From the NCBI GenBank assembly GCA_021604545.1, contig BQJE01000004.1:166703-230702 (forward strand): a stretch of DNA of 64,000 nt. Reading direction: 5' to 3'. The notes beneath the pieces were generated by a model. The model saw only the letters and a program-made list of their open reading frames with translations. It did not search any database and was not told the origin of the DNA. Below, in pieces: positions 27,249 to 34,887 of this stretch. Numbering within the stretch: position 1 is the first letter of the stretch; each line of letters opens with the position of its first letter. The position numbers and the translations under genes were made by a program. The DNA comes from Micavibrio sp. Its GTDB lineage: Bacteria > Pseudomonadota > Alphaproteobacteria > Micavibrionales > Micavibrionaceae.

Positions 27249-29047
27249 AAAAGAGTAGGAAATATAAAATGCGCAAGGAAACAGGGAGCGGGGTAAAGCG
27301 CTCCGGTTATACTCTGATCGAAATGGCGATTGTTATGATTGTTGCCGGGGTTATGATTGGTGCCTTTATTTCTGTCTATGATGTATTTATTCAAAACAGG
27401 AAGGTCATCGAAACTGAAATAAGCTTGTCGGAGGTTACGGTCGCCATCGGAAATTTCCGGGCGCAATATGGACGTTATCCCTGTCCGGCATCTCTAACCG
27501 CGCCAAGAGGAACCCCTGAATATGGCAATGAGAGCGATGACAACTGTCTAGACTTTACTGAGGTGACAACGGGGACATGTGATCTTGCTCCCGATAAGGG
27601 CTATTGCGTCGAGCAGAGCGAAAGAGCAATTGATCATGACGATGATGGAACGATTGATCATTTTCCACGCGTACGGCGCGGTGCTATTCCGTTTAGAAAT
27701 TTAAATATTGCCGAAGAATTTGCCTATGACGGCTACGGCAACCGTCTTACTTATGTGGTGACCGAACGGTTGGCTTTTGCCGATACATTTAACGTTAGCC
27801 ATGGCGGGATATCAATTGTCGACGATACGGCCGGTGTCGGTCAATCTCTTTTGGAAGAAGAGGGATCGGGTCATTTCCTGATTCTTTCACCCGGTGAAAA
27901 CAATGCCGGCGCCTATAATAATAATGGTGTATTGGTAGCAGCCTGTCCCCCTGCGACAACTTCGGAAGGAAAAAACTGCGATATAAATAATACCGATGCA
28001 AAATATGTGCAGACCGATATGCGCACCACATATGATAATACGCGTTTTGATGATCGCTTGTCTTTCTTCTCATCGATTGAAATGTCTCTTTGGCAAAGAA
28101 CGGCGCTCGAAAGGAATGATATCGAACAACGTCCTGATGGCTTTGTTGGCATTAATGATGTGACGCCCAATGACGTTGCAGAAGTTGTTGGCAATATGAG
28201 GGCATCAGGCCCTTTGCCGACTGATGGCAAGCTGCAGTCAGAAGAAATATGCGATCCTGGTGAGGCTGGATGTTTCGATCCGGAACTGATTGGTGGCACT
28301 CCCATTCCTGGTTTGAACTGCCCAAGCGGGTTTGTGGTGGCTATTGAAAACGGCGGTGTTCGTTGTGAAAATACTCTCATTGTAGGGTGCCCGCCCAATG
28401 AACTTGTGGTGGGGGTTAATCCCGACGGGACATTGCAATGTAAGCCCAAGGGCTGTCCGGCAGGACCTTACAATTTCTGTACGGGCGTCAGCGATCTTCT
28501 TCCCCAGGGTGCCGATGGCGATATGGTGGTGGGTCCGACCACAGGCACTAATTTTACCTGCAATACGCCAAGCTGGGTGCCGGACTCACAGCCGGCCTCT
28601 TGTTGTGTTCCTGGTACGACAACGACACCAGGGGCATGTCCTCCGGGGTTTACGGGTACAGGTACGGTTACGACGACAACCACCTGCTCGCCGCCGAACA
28701 CAACGACAACAACCGGCGGCGGCTGCACCTGTGTTGGTGGTTCGGTAACCAGAACTGTATCCTGCCCAGCCGGTCAAACCGGTAAGATAGTGGAGCAAGG
28801 AAACATTCAATGTCCTTCTGGCTCAACAGGGGGTTGGACAGTAACCTTAAATACATGCCAGGTTCCGCCGGGGGCTGTGTGTTCCTGGCAGCCAATCAAC
28901 CAGACCGGCATGGTGCGGGGTAAGCGTTTGCCAAGACCGCGTGCGGGGAGCTCGTGTGGCTGCGGAAGTAAAAACAGATCATGTTTTACGGTTGGTATAC
29001 CTGGTATTTTGTACAGGAAATATAATTGCAGATGCAGCGTGAATTAA
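27245..29047 (+). CDS. Prepilin-like protein with Cys/Thr-rich tail (second of three)
   Basis: About 600 residues. The ATG at 27245 overlaps the preceding stop; an upstream in-frame ATG lies at 27230. A basic leader of about 25 residues precedes the cut site in SGYTLIEMAIVMIVAG. The paralogous core repeats GRYPCPAS, RRGAIPFRNLNI, YDGYGNRLTYVVTE, HFLILSPGENNAGAY and GFVGINDVTPNDVAEVVG, the last being a worn form of the fibre motif. The final 200 residues differ from the siblings: Cys-rich and Thr-rich (TVTTTTTC, PPNTTTTTGGGC), with VTRTVSCPAGQTGKIV and a basic, Cys-rich end. This looks like a surface-exposed, disulphide-held tip or adhesin region. Confidence 0.82.
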   Translation: MKKSRKYKMRKETGSGVKRSGYTLIEMAIVMIVAGVMIGAFISVYDVFIQNRKVIETEISLSEVTVAIGNFRAQYGRYPCPASLTAPRGTPEYGNESDDNCLDFTEVTTGTCDLAPDKGYCVEQSERAIDHDDDGTIDHFPRVRRGAIPFRNLNIAEEFAYDGYGNRLTYVVTERLAFADTFNVSHGGISIVDDTAGVGQSLLEEEGSGHFLILSPGENNAGAYNNNGVLVAACPPATTSEGKNCDINNTDAKYVQTDMRTTYDNTRFDDRLSFFSSIEMSLWQRTALERNDIEQRPDGFVGINDVTPNDVAEVVGNMRASGPLPTDGKLQSEEICDPGEAGCFDPELIGGTPIPGLNCPSGFVVAIENGGVRCENTLIVGCPPNELVVGVNPDGTLQCKPKGCPAGPYNFCTGVSDLLPQGADGDMVVGPTTGTNFTCNTPSWVPDSQPASCCVPGTTTTPGACPPGFTGTGTVTTTTTCSPPNTTTTTGGGCTCVGGSVTRTVSCPAGQTGKIVEQGNIQCPSGSTGGWTVTLNTCQVPPGAVCSWQPINQTGMVRGKRLPRPRAGSSCGCGSKNRSCFTVGIPGILYRKYNCRCSVN

Positions 29048-29093
29048 TGATGTTTGTTAAAGGCCAACTGTTTAGGAATTTAAAGGGAGTATA

Positions 29094-30422
29094 ATGAAAA
29101 ACGGAAATAGCGGTTTTACATTGGTCGAAATTGCAGTGGTTATGATTGTTGTCGGGGTCTTGCTGGCTGCTGCTGTGCGGGCATATGATTTGAATATTGG
29201 CGATAAAGGCCGCCGGGATACGTTGGAAAATATAGCGGCTGTAAATTCTGCTATTACCTTCTTTCATGCCAATCATGATCGCTATCCGTGCCCAGCGCGG
29301 CTGGATTTAGCCATTGGGCACCCTGATTACGGTAAGGAGATTCCCTGTGATCCTCTTCCGGCTGGTCCGCTTGTGGATTCATGCGCGGGTGGAATATGTA
29401 GAGCGTCGGCTGCTGCTGGGCGTGATGCTGACAATGACGGTACCGACGATAACATCCTTATCGGTGGTGTGCCATTTGTGACCCTTGAATTGGCGCCGAA
29501 TGAATTTGATCCCACGATCCTTGATTTTGTCCTGCTGGACTTATCGGCGCAGCAAATTCTGGATGGCTGGGGCAACAAGCTTACCTATGCGGTCAGTGAA
29601 AATCTGGTGCAGGCTGGTACATTTAACTCTGATTACGGAGCCATTACTGTTGAAGATGAATTTGGTGTTGCCGGGGGTCGTAATCCCAGCCTTGTCGATC
29701 CGGATGATAGCGCACATTTTATCGTGCTCTCTCACGGTTCTAACGGTCGTGGTGCTTATACACCGGATGGCGTACTGATTGGCAATCCCTGTACTGGTGG
29801 ATCTGTCATTCTTCCTGGGCCCGAGCCGCAGCCGACGGTCAGTTCGGGCGCAACGGTCGAGTATGAAAATTGTAATAATGACAATCTATTTATTAGTGCT
29901 CTACGGAATGATGTCACTGGCAATGTTTATAATGACGATGTTACGAGCTTCCAGGTTTTTGTCAGTACCGATTTGTGGGAATTTGCACCCGGCACGACAG
30001 TTCCAGGTAGTATCAGGAATAAAAATACCGGCAATGTCGGTATAGGGACGCCAACGCCGGAAGTACAACTGCACGTTGCCGGTAAATTGAAAGCTGAAAG
30101 ATCCATATCTGTCAGGGTTTGTGATGAGGACGGAAATGGGTGTTTCGAGCCCAATCTTATTGCCGGGGATATTGGTGCAGGGAATCCTGCGATGGAGACA
30201 GATCCGCCATCTCTTCCGGATACTGATCCTCAGGCTGGTGTGACCGGCAAGCAAGGCATGAAGTGTAGTGATCCTAGCTTCGCAATGACTGGAGTTGCTG
30301 ATAACAAGCCAAACTGCAGCTCACCATTTTCAGGGTTTAGTGGCATCACGGCCACATGTCCTGTGGGTCAATTTTTGAAGGGTGTTAACAGCAACGGCAC
30401 AATTATCTGCGAGGCTTTCTAG
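29094..30422 (+). CDS. Prepilin-like protein with tail-fibre-like motif (third of three)
   Basis: 442 residues. The prepilin signal is NSGFTLVEIAVVMIVVG after only six residues. The core matches the first gene closely: DRYPCPAR, ILIGGVPFVTLEL, LDGWGNKLTYAVSE, GAITVEDEFG, IVLSHGSNGRGAY, ENCNNDN and YNDDVTSFQVF. RDADNDGTDD could bind calcium. The fibre-type motif is at its clearest here: GNVGIGTPTPEVQLHVAG. Cys pairs close the C-terminus. GGGAG precedes the ATG. It lies 46 bases after the second gene, so all three probably form one operon. Confidence 0.85.
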   Translation: MKNGNSGFTLVEIAVVMIVVGVLLAAAVRAYDLNIGDKGRRDTLENIAAVNSAITFFHANHDRYPCPARLDLAIGHPDYGKEIPCDPLPAGPLVDSCAGGICRASAAAGRDADNDGTDDNILIGGVPFVTLELAPNEFDPTILDFVLLDLSAQQILDGWGNKLTYAVSENLVQAGTFNSDYGAITVEDEFGVAGGRNPSLVDPDDSAHFIVLSHGSNGRGAYTPDGVLIGNPCTGGSVILPGPEPQPTVSSGATVEYENCNNDNLFISALRNDVTGNVYNDDVTSFQVFVSTDLWEFAPGTTVPGSIRNKNTGNVGIGTPTPEVQLHVAGKLKAERSISVRVCDEDGNGCFEPNLIAGDIGAGNPAMETDPPSLPDTDPQAGVTGKQGMKCSDPSFAMTGVADNKPNCSSPFSGFSGITATCPVGQFLKGVNSNGTIICEAF

Positions 30423-30526
30423 CTTAAAAACACGCGATTTACAGATATAAAACCATCATATAATCTCATCTTTTTACCAAAAATGCATAAATTATGTACT
30501 TTAATAATTTTTTTATATATTTCTTC

Positions 30527-30555
30527 TTGACATATCTCTGTGGCGGCGTTAATCA
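30527..30555 (+). promoter_or_regulatory. Sigma-70-type promoter ahead of a candidate small RNA
   Basis: TTGACA (30527-30532), a 17-base spacer, and TAATCA (30550-30555). It points into a gene-free stretch that ends in a strong terminator at 30614, so it would drive a transcript of roughly 90 bases. Confidence 0.5.
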
Positions 30556-30561
30556 GAACAT

Positions 30562-30654
30562 AGAATTTATGGCTGGACTCCATAATTTACTAAGATTTCC
30601 CACACAGAAACGGAAGCCGTTCTTCATTTCATGAAGGGCGGCTTTTGTTCTTTT
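30562..30654 (+). ncRNA. Candidate small RNA, about 90 bases
   Basis: The stretch lies between the promoter at 30527 and a strong terminator. It begins with a hairpin, AATTTATGG and CCATAATTT around CTGGACT (30564-30588, one mismatch), then a single-stranded linker, then the terminator stem. There is no open frame. The loop and its closing bases carry GGACTCC, whose ACTCC could pair with ribosome-binding sites. No known RNA family is recognised. Confidence 0.4.
30614..30654 (+). terminator. Strong intrinsic terminator
   Basis: A 13-pair stem with two G-U pairs (arms 30614-30626 and 30632-30644, AAGCCG/CGGCTT at the base) closes a five-base loop TTTCA and is followed by TTTTGTTCTTTT. It lies 190 bases past the third prepilin gene and just beyond the end of the minus-strand DUF1223 gene. 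Confidence 0.88.
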
Positions 30655-30662
30655 ACCCTGTT

Positions 30663-31505
30663 TTAAAGAGGTTTGGCTGCAGGTCTGAAGGGGCCGAACA
30701 TAGGCGGTTTTTCGTGGGGTTTGAGATACTGCCCGGCGGCTATGATATAGCCACTTTCAGGATCTTGGGCGAAGACAACAAAACCACTATGTTTATCCTT
30801 TAAATTGGCGGCGATGCGGATACCTTTTTTATTTGCATCGCCTGTATCAAGCTGGCTCATTGCACTGACAATGTTGTTGTAGACAATTTTCTGCCCACCT
30901 TTAATACTGCGTTGATGTGGTTTATCTGTGGTTGCCAGCCAAATATCATAGCTGCTATTTTCTACACCTTCTTTATTGTCCGGTAATCGTAAGTCAAACT
31001 GGTTCTTTTTTTCTGTCTTTATGATTTCTATTTTACCAATTTTTTGATCTGATGCTTCCCACATTTTTTCCGATATATCATCAAGACGATAACCGATCGT
31101 CTCATATCTGCCGTTAATGACCATTTGTGGCGTGTAATTTGGTCCGCTGCGCAATGTTGATTTGTAACGGGTTTGGCGGGCGCTGCAAAACGGCCTGGAC
31201 AGTGATCCTTTCTGTACGCCGAAATAATCAACATGGCATGCCAGACCGATAACGTTTTCCATCTGTGATAAATCATCAAGCAGACGGTCAGCTTTGGGAC
31301 AGAACACACAGGCTTGTGATGAAAAAAGTTCAAGCACAACCAGCCCGTTCATTTTTGGCTTTAAAGCTTCTGCTTCAACAGGAACAGGGGGTACAGCGGG
31401 TGGGGTGTTTTGTGCCCAAGCCGACATTGGGACCGGAGCGGTAAAAAAAATAAGGGCACATGTGAAATATAAAGTAGGTCTGGTAAATATGGATCGGCGT
31501 GTCAT
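30663..31505 (-). CDS. Secreted DUF1223 protein (thioredoxin-like)
   Basis: 280 residues. A signal peptide ends near SAWAQ (residue 32). The DUF1223 core VVLELFSSQACVFCPKADRLL holds a CxxC pair in a thioredoxin-like setting, followed by LACHVDYFG and later TPQMVINGRYETIGY. The family is common in alphaproteobacteria and is periplasmic, but its function is not established; a redox role is an inference. It starts five bases after the stop of the sodium-channel gene on the same strand. Confidence 0.88.
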   Translation of the reverse strand: MTRRSIFTRPTLYFTCALIFFTAPVPMSAWAQNTPPAVPPVPVEAEALKPKMNGLVVLELFSSQACVFCPKADRLLDDLSQMENVIGLACHVDYFGVQKGSLSRPFCSARQTRYKSTLRSGPNYTPQMVINGRYETIGYRLDDISEKMWEASDQKIGKIEIIKTEKKNQFDLRLPDNKEGVENSSYDIWLATTDKPHQRSIKGGQKIVYNNIVSAMSQLDTGDANKKGIRIAANLKDKHSGFVVFAQDPESGYIIAAGQYLKPHEKPPMFGPFRPAAKPL

Positions 31506-31510
31506 CAGGA

Positions 31511-32314
31511 TTACTTTTCTTCCAGCAGTTTGCGTATTGCTTTCATCTCTTTTTTGATGCCCTGGATTTCCTTATCGACTTCAATTTCCTCTTTGTCATG
31601 AACGTAATTCATGGCATCGACAATAATCCCGATAAACAGGTTTAAAACTGCAAAGCTGGTAACGATAATAAACGGAATAAAGAAAATCCATGACGAGGGG
31701 TAAACTTTCATTACCGGTCGTACCACCTCTTCTGACCAGCCTTCCAGCGTCATAATCTGGAACAGCGTATACATCGAGGCGCCAATCGAACCGAACATTT
31801 CTTCAAATGACGGCCCGAAGAGCTTGGTCACCAGAACAGAAGCGACATAAAAGATAATAAACAGTACGGCAATAATCGAAGCCATACCGGGAATGGCATG
31901 GAACAGGGCAGCGATGACCCTGCGCATTTGCGGTACGACCGAGACAAGGCGCAATACCCGTAATACGCGCAAGGTCCGTAGAACTGAAAGTGGTCCGATG
32001 GCAGGGAGCAGGGCAATGGTCACAATAATAAAGTCAAAAACATTCCACCCAGCGCGGAAGAAAGACAGACGATAGACGGTGAGCTTGAGACAGATTTCAA
32101 TCACGAATATGACCAGCGCAACACTGTCGATAATCGTCAGGACACTGCCAAAGCGCTCTACCATACCGACATCGGTCTCAAGGCCAAGCGTTACGGCATT
32201 CACCAGAATGACAAATGTGATAAAGCGCGAGAAATGTTTATTTTCGATAAATTTTGCAACGGCTCCGTATAAACCGGAAAATTGATTGCCTTGAAGATTG
32301 GACGGTCTGACCAT
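31511..32314 (-). CDS. Bacterial voltage-gated sodium channel (NaChBac-type)
   Basis: 267 residues, one six-helix repeat that forms a tetramer. The S4 voltage sensor has Arg at 113, 116, 119 and 122, spaced every third residue (VLRTLRVLRVLRLV). The pore has FQIMTLEGWSEE with the selectivity filter TLEGWS at 189-194; NaChBac has TLESWS. S6 (IIVTSFAVLNLFIGIIVDAMN) is followed by the C-terminal coiled coil (EIEVDKEIQGIKKEMKAIRKLLEEK) typical of these channels. In other bacteria such channels serve in pH homeostasis, motility or chemotaxis. Its stop lies five bases before the DUF1223 start. Confidence 0.93.
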   Translation of the reverse strand: MVRPSNLQGNQFSGLYGAVAKFIENKHFSRFITFVILVNAVTLGLETDVGMVERFGSVLTIIDSVALVIFVIEICLKLTVYRLSFFRAGWNVFDFIIVTIALLPAIGPLSVLRTLRVLRVLRLVSVVPQMRRVIAALFHAIPGMASIIAVLFIIFYVASVLVTKLFGPSFEEMFGSIGASMYTLFQIMTLEGWSEEVVRPVMKVYPSSWIFFIPFIIVTSFAVLNLFIGIIVDAMNYVHDKEEIEVDKEIQGIKKEMKAIRKLLEEK

Positions 32315-32361
32315 ATACTTTTCTATCCTGTACTCTTGTTTTGCGATGAGGAGAAACTGAA

Positions 32362-33138
32362 ATTACCAAGCCCATCATAACAGAAAAAGTAACCATCCAT
32401 GCAAGCAAAAACCAGGGGTTGGATGCTCTTTACAGTAAGCCAAGGAAAGCGGTCCCGGCGGCTTTACGCAAGACTCTAATTATTATGGCGCACGGTTTTC
32501 CCGGTCATAAAGCTGGCAATAACGATCTTTACGGAGACATTGAATTCTTGCTGACTGAAAAGGGCCTGCATACTTTGCGCTTTGATTTCAGAGGGTGCGG
32601 TGAAAGCGAGGGGGAGCCCGAAGATTTTACCATGAGCAGTGCCATTGAGGATTTTCAGAATGTTTTATATTGGGGGCGGGATAAAGGTTTCAAAAATTAT
32701 ATTCTGATCGGCGATGGATTGGGCGCTAGCCTGGCTGTTCTGAATGCGGAGCGAAGTGTTAATGGTCTTATTCTTCTCTGGCCGGTTCTGGATTTGAAGG
32801 CTTATTCACAGGCGGTTTTTGGTAAGCCGAGTGTCGAAGATAAAAAGAAGGACTATATCGAGTTTGATGGCCGCCGCGTTGGTCTCGGCCTTCTGAGGGA
32901 GATGGAAAAAGTCGATATGGCCCGTGGCCTAAGTGAAGTGCGTGCCCCAACCTTAATCCTGCATGGTGCCGAGGATAAAATAGTGCCCGTCAGCCAGCTT
33001 GATCTTGCGCGCAAGCATATTAGCGCTGACCGCATTGAAATCACGACTTTTCATGATGGGGAGCACGGGCTGCAAAAGCTTAATCACCGCAAGATGATGT
33101 TTTATCACATCACCCAGTTTATTGAGAAATATGCTTGA
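32362..33138 (+). CDS. Degenerate alpha/beta hydrolase (S33-like)
   Basis: About 258 residues if started at ATT 32362. The hydrolase fold is clear: MAHGFPGHKAGN (oxyanion strand), LRFDFRGCGESEGEP, the acid in HGAEDKIVP and the His in FHDGEHGLQ. The nucleophile elbow, usually GxSxG, reads GDGLGAS, so the catalytic Ser is Gly. The first ATG- or TTG-type start is TTG 32419, which would lose the first strand EKVTIHASKNQG normal for the family. ATT at 32362 has an excellent GAGGAGA seven bases upstream, so an AUU start is likely. The role is unknown. Confidence 0.8.
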   Translation: MTKPIITEKVTIHASKNQGLDALYSKPRKAVPAALRKTLIIMAHGFPGHKAGNNDLYGDIEFLLTEKGLHTLRFDFRGCGESEGEPEDFTMSSAIEDFQNVLYWGRDKGFKNYILIGDGLGASLAVLNAERSVNGLILLWPVLDLKAYSQAVFGKPSVEDKKKDYIEFDGRRVGLGLLREMEKVDMARGLSEVRAPTLILHGAEDKIVPVSQLDLARKHISADRIEITTFHDGEHGLQKLNHRKMMFYHITQFIEKYA

Positions 33139-33250
33139 TTTTTGGGGCCTTAGCCGTGTATAAACGGGCCATTCATAGATGGTCTGGCGAAATATCGGCT
33201 GCCTCGTCCATCATAAACAAAAAAAGATATTATATATCAAGGAGATAGAA

Positions 33251-33493
33251 ATGCCGAAAATGAAAACCAAATCTGGTGCCAAGAAGCGATTCAAGGTCAC
33301 TTCCAGCGGTAAAGTGAAGGTCAAACAGTCCTTTGCCCGCCATATGATGATGAACAAGCCCAAAAAGATGAAACGCAAGGCCAAAGGCACAACCGTGCTT
33401 TGTGACGCCGATGAGCGCATCGTTTTGCGCAATTTCCTGCCCTATAACCGCAAGAAAAAGAAAACCAAGACAGCTGCGAAGGGAGAGAAATAA
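33251..33493 (+). CDS. rpmI: 50S ribosomal protein L35
   Basis: 80 residues, very basic. [17 protein letters not shown] is the L35 signature. GGAGATAG precedes the ATG at 33251. The C-terminal tail [13 protein letters not shown] is about 15 residues longer than in E. coli. It is coupled to rplT by a one-base overlap. infC, often upstream, is absent here; the gene before is the hydrolase. Confidence 0.96.
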   Translation: MPKMKTKSGAKKRFKVTSSGKVKVKQSFARHMMMNKPKKMKRKAKGTTVLCDADERIVLRNFLPYNRKKKKTKTAAKGEK

Positions 33494-33870
33494 TGGCACG
33501 GGTTAAAGGTGGGCCGCGCGCTCACGCAAGACATAAAAAAGTAATTAAGCAGGCCAAAGGCTATTATGGTCGCCGCAAAAGCTGTTTCCGCACGGCCGTA
33601 CAGGCTGTCGAAAAAGCCGGGCAATATGCCTATCGTGATCGGCGTGTTAAGAAGCGTAATTTCCGCGCACTTTGGATTCAACGCATCAATGCTGCAGCAA
33701 GGATCAATGGCCTGACCTATGGCACGTTCATGCATGGCTTGAAATTGGCCGGGATTGAGCTTGATAGAAAAGTTCTATCTGACATCGCTATCCATGATGA
33801 AAAAGGTTTCGCCGCGATTGCCAAACAAGCGCAAGATGCGCTCGGCAAGGCTGAGAAAAAAGCGGCTTAA
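33493..33870 (+). CDS. rplT: 50S ribosomal protein L20
   Basis: 125 residues. [28 protein letters not shown] is the conserved start. L20 is an early assembly protein that, in other bacteria, represses its own operon by binding the leader. The start overlaps the rpmI stop (TAATG). An intrinsic terminator follows 21 bases after the stop. Confidence 0.97.
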   Translation: MARVKGGPRAHARHKKVIKQAKGYYGRRKSCFRTAVQAVEKAGQYAYRDRRVKKRNFRALWIQRINAAARINGLTYGTFMHGLKLAGIELDRKVLSDIAIHDEKGFAAIAKQAQDALGKAEKKAA

Positions 33871-33890
33871 TAAAAGGCAATACCAATTCT

Positions 33891-33920
33891 AAAACAGCCC
33901 TGTATCGGGGCTGTTTTTTT
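33891..33920 (+). terminator. Intrinsic terminator after rplT
   Basis: AACAGCCC and GGGCTGTT pair around TGTATCG, followed by a seven-base T run. The next promoter begins two bases downstream. Confidence 0.93.
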
Positions 33921-33921
33921 G

Positions 33922-33950
33922 TTGACATAAATATACCCTTGCGTTATTTT
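33922..33950 (+). promoter_or_regulatory. Sigma-70 promoter of the unknown gene at 33974
   Basis: TTGACA (33922-33927), exactly 17 bases, TATTTT (33945-33950). Transcription would begin near 33957, about 17 bases before the start codon. Confidence 0.65.
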
Positions 33951-33973
33951 CCGAAAAAAATAGGAGAATGAGT

Positions 33974-34477
33974 ATGGAGAAAAGCACCCAACAAAAAACT
34001 GTCAAGCCACAAGCCTTAAAATGTCTTATTGCGGCATGCCGCAAACAACTGGCAGATATAGCTTCAAAACCGCCAACATGGGAAGATGAACAGGCTCTTC
34101 ATGATGGTGTCGCAGCCTTACACAAATCATGTCAGCAACTAATCGACCGGGCCCATAGGGCAGGTGTTATTGATAAGGAACTTATGGAGCAAACTGGCTC
34201 CTGGAACAGCGAATGTAGAACAAAAATTGGTTACAGAACAGTTGATGGAGAACTTTCTTCGCGTAAATATTTTGAAAACGATGTGCTGCATATTGTAGTA
34301 GGATCGAAACGGGCAGGGCAAGGACATTCTAAAGATAACAACTATATCGAAATTTTCACGAGCGCTGTTCGGCATATTGAAAAAACGGCACAAGGCATGC
34401 TTGATGGTGAACCTCCTAGAAGAATGTACGGAAAAAACGGATACCGGTTCCAGCAAGCGACACTAGAGGCGGCATAA
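33974..34477 (+). CDS. Hypothetical protein, 167 residues
   Basis: No family is recognised. The ATG at 33974 is preferred because AGGAG lies seven bases before it; the ATG at 33968 is too close. The N-terminal 60 residues are helical and basic (LKCLIAACRKQLADIA). The rest is hydrophilic with no signal peptide or membrane segment. It has its own good promoter and no operon partner. It lies next to a stretch of repeats and a palindrome, so it may be part of an accessory patch between rplT and pheS. Confidence 0.65.
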   Translation: MEKSTQQKTVKPQALKCLIAACRKQLADIASKPPTWEDEQALHDGVAALHKSCQQLIDRAHRAGVIDKELMEQTGSWNSECRTKIGYRTVDGELSSRKYFENDVLHIVVGSKRAGQGHSKDNNYIEIFTSAVRHIEKTAQGMLDGEPPRRMYGKNGYRFQQATLEAA

Positions 34478-34514
34478 CTTTCAAAACCCTTGGTGCCATC
34501 AGCCCAAATTTTCA

Positions 34515-34545
34515 TTGACACTATAGGATATATTTCCTATAGTGT
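34515..34545 (+). promoter_or_regulatory. Promoter inside a perfect palindrome
   Basis: TTGACA (34515-34520), 17 bases, TATAGT (34538-34543) makes a near-consensus promoter. The inverted repeat ACACTATAGGA / TCCTATAGTGT (34518-34528 and 34535-34545, six-base spacer) covers the -10 box and part of the -35 box, so a dimeric repressor would block it. Similar CTATAGGA palindromes occur ahead of toxin-antitoxin genes with HTH antitoxins, but no such gene follows. It reads towards pheS, 388 bases away. Confidence 0.6.
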
Positions 34546-34570
34546 ACTGCGTGGAAAACAAGGTAAAAAA

Positions 34571-34644
34571 ACCACGGATTAACACAGATGGACACAGATT
34601 TTTAAAATCTTCTCTATCTGTGTGTATCCGTGTTCATCTGTGGT
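34571..34644. repeat. Imperfect long inverted repeat (hairpin element)
   Basis: The left arm begins ACCACGGATTAACACAGATG and the right arm is its near-complement ending in ATCTGTGGT, with a short AT-rich centre. The arms repeat the unit ACAC(A/G)GAT about every ten bases. Short intergenic palindromes of this composition are widespread in unrelated bacteria. Only one copy is visible in this window. The remaining 34645-34932 holds two small frames, listed separately. Confidence 0.7.
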
Positions 34645-34659
34645 CAAATCGGACCCGAA

Positions 34660-34806
34660 ATGTGGGGCCACAAAGATATGAAAATGCGTTTTGCACGGAA
34701 CAGAAAGAAGGACCATGATTATGCCTGTGAAAACAAAGCCCTATCCCTTGTTTTGGCTCAAAAACCCTCTTTGAATAAAAATGTTACATGGTCACAAACG
34801 AACTGA
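34660..34806 (+). CDS. Small frame of 48 codons, doubtful
   Basis: ATG to TGA, starting MWGHKDMKMRFARNRKKDHD. It is basic at the N-terminus, has no recognisable ribosome site and no family. It ends inside the first copy of a 15-base direct repeat, next to another small frame. It could be a small protein, or chance. Low confidence. Confidence 0.2.
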   Translation: MWGHKDMKMRFARNRKKDHDYACENKALSLVLAQKPSLNKNVTWSQTN

Positions 34807-34887
34807 AGGATTTGAGAGCAAAAACATGAAAAATCAAAACCATAGCCACCCCCCTCCTGATTTTTTCGACGAACGAACTGAAGGATT
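34798..34887 (+). repeat. Pair of 15-base direct repeats upstream of pheS
   Basis: ACGAACTGAAGGATT occurs at 34798-34812 and again at 34873-34887, 75 bases apart. Each contains GAAGGA, a possible ribosome-binding sequence. The duplication may be a small slippage product. Confidence 0.8.
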
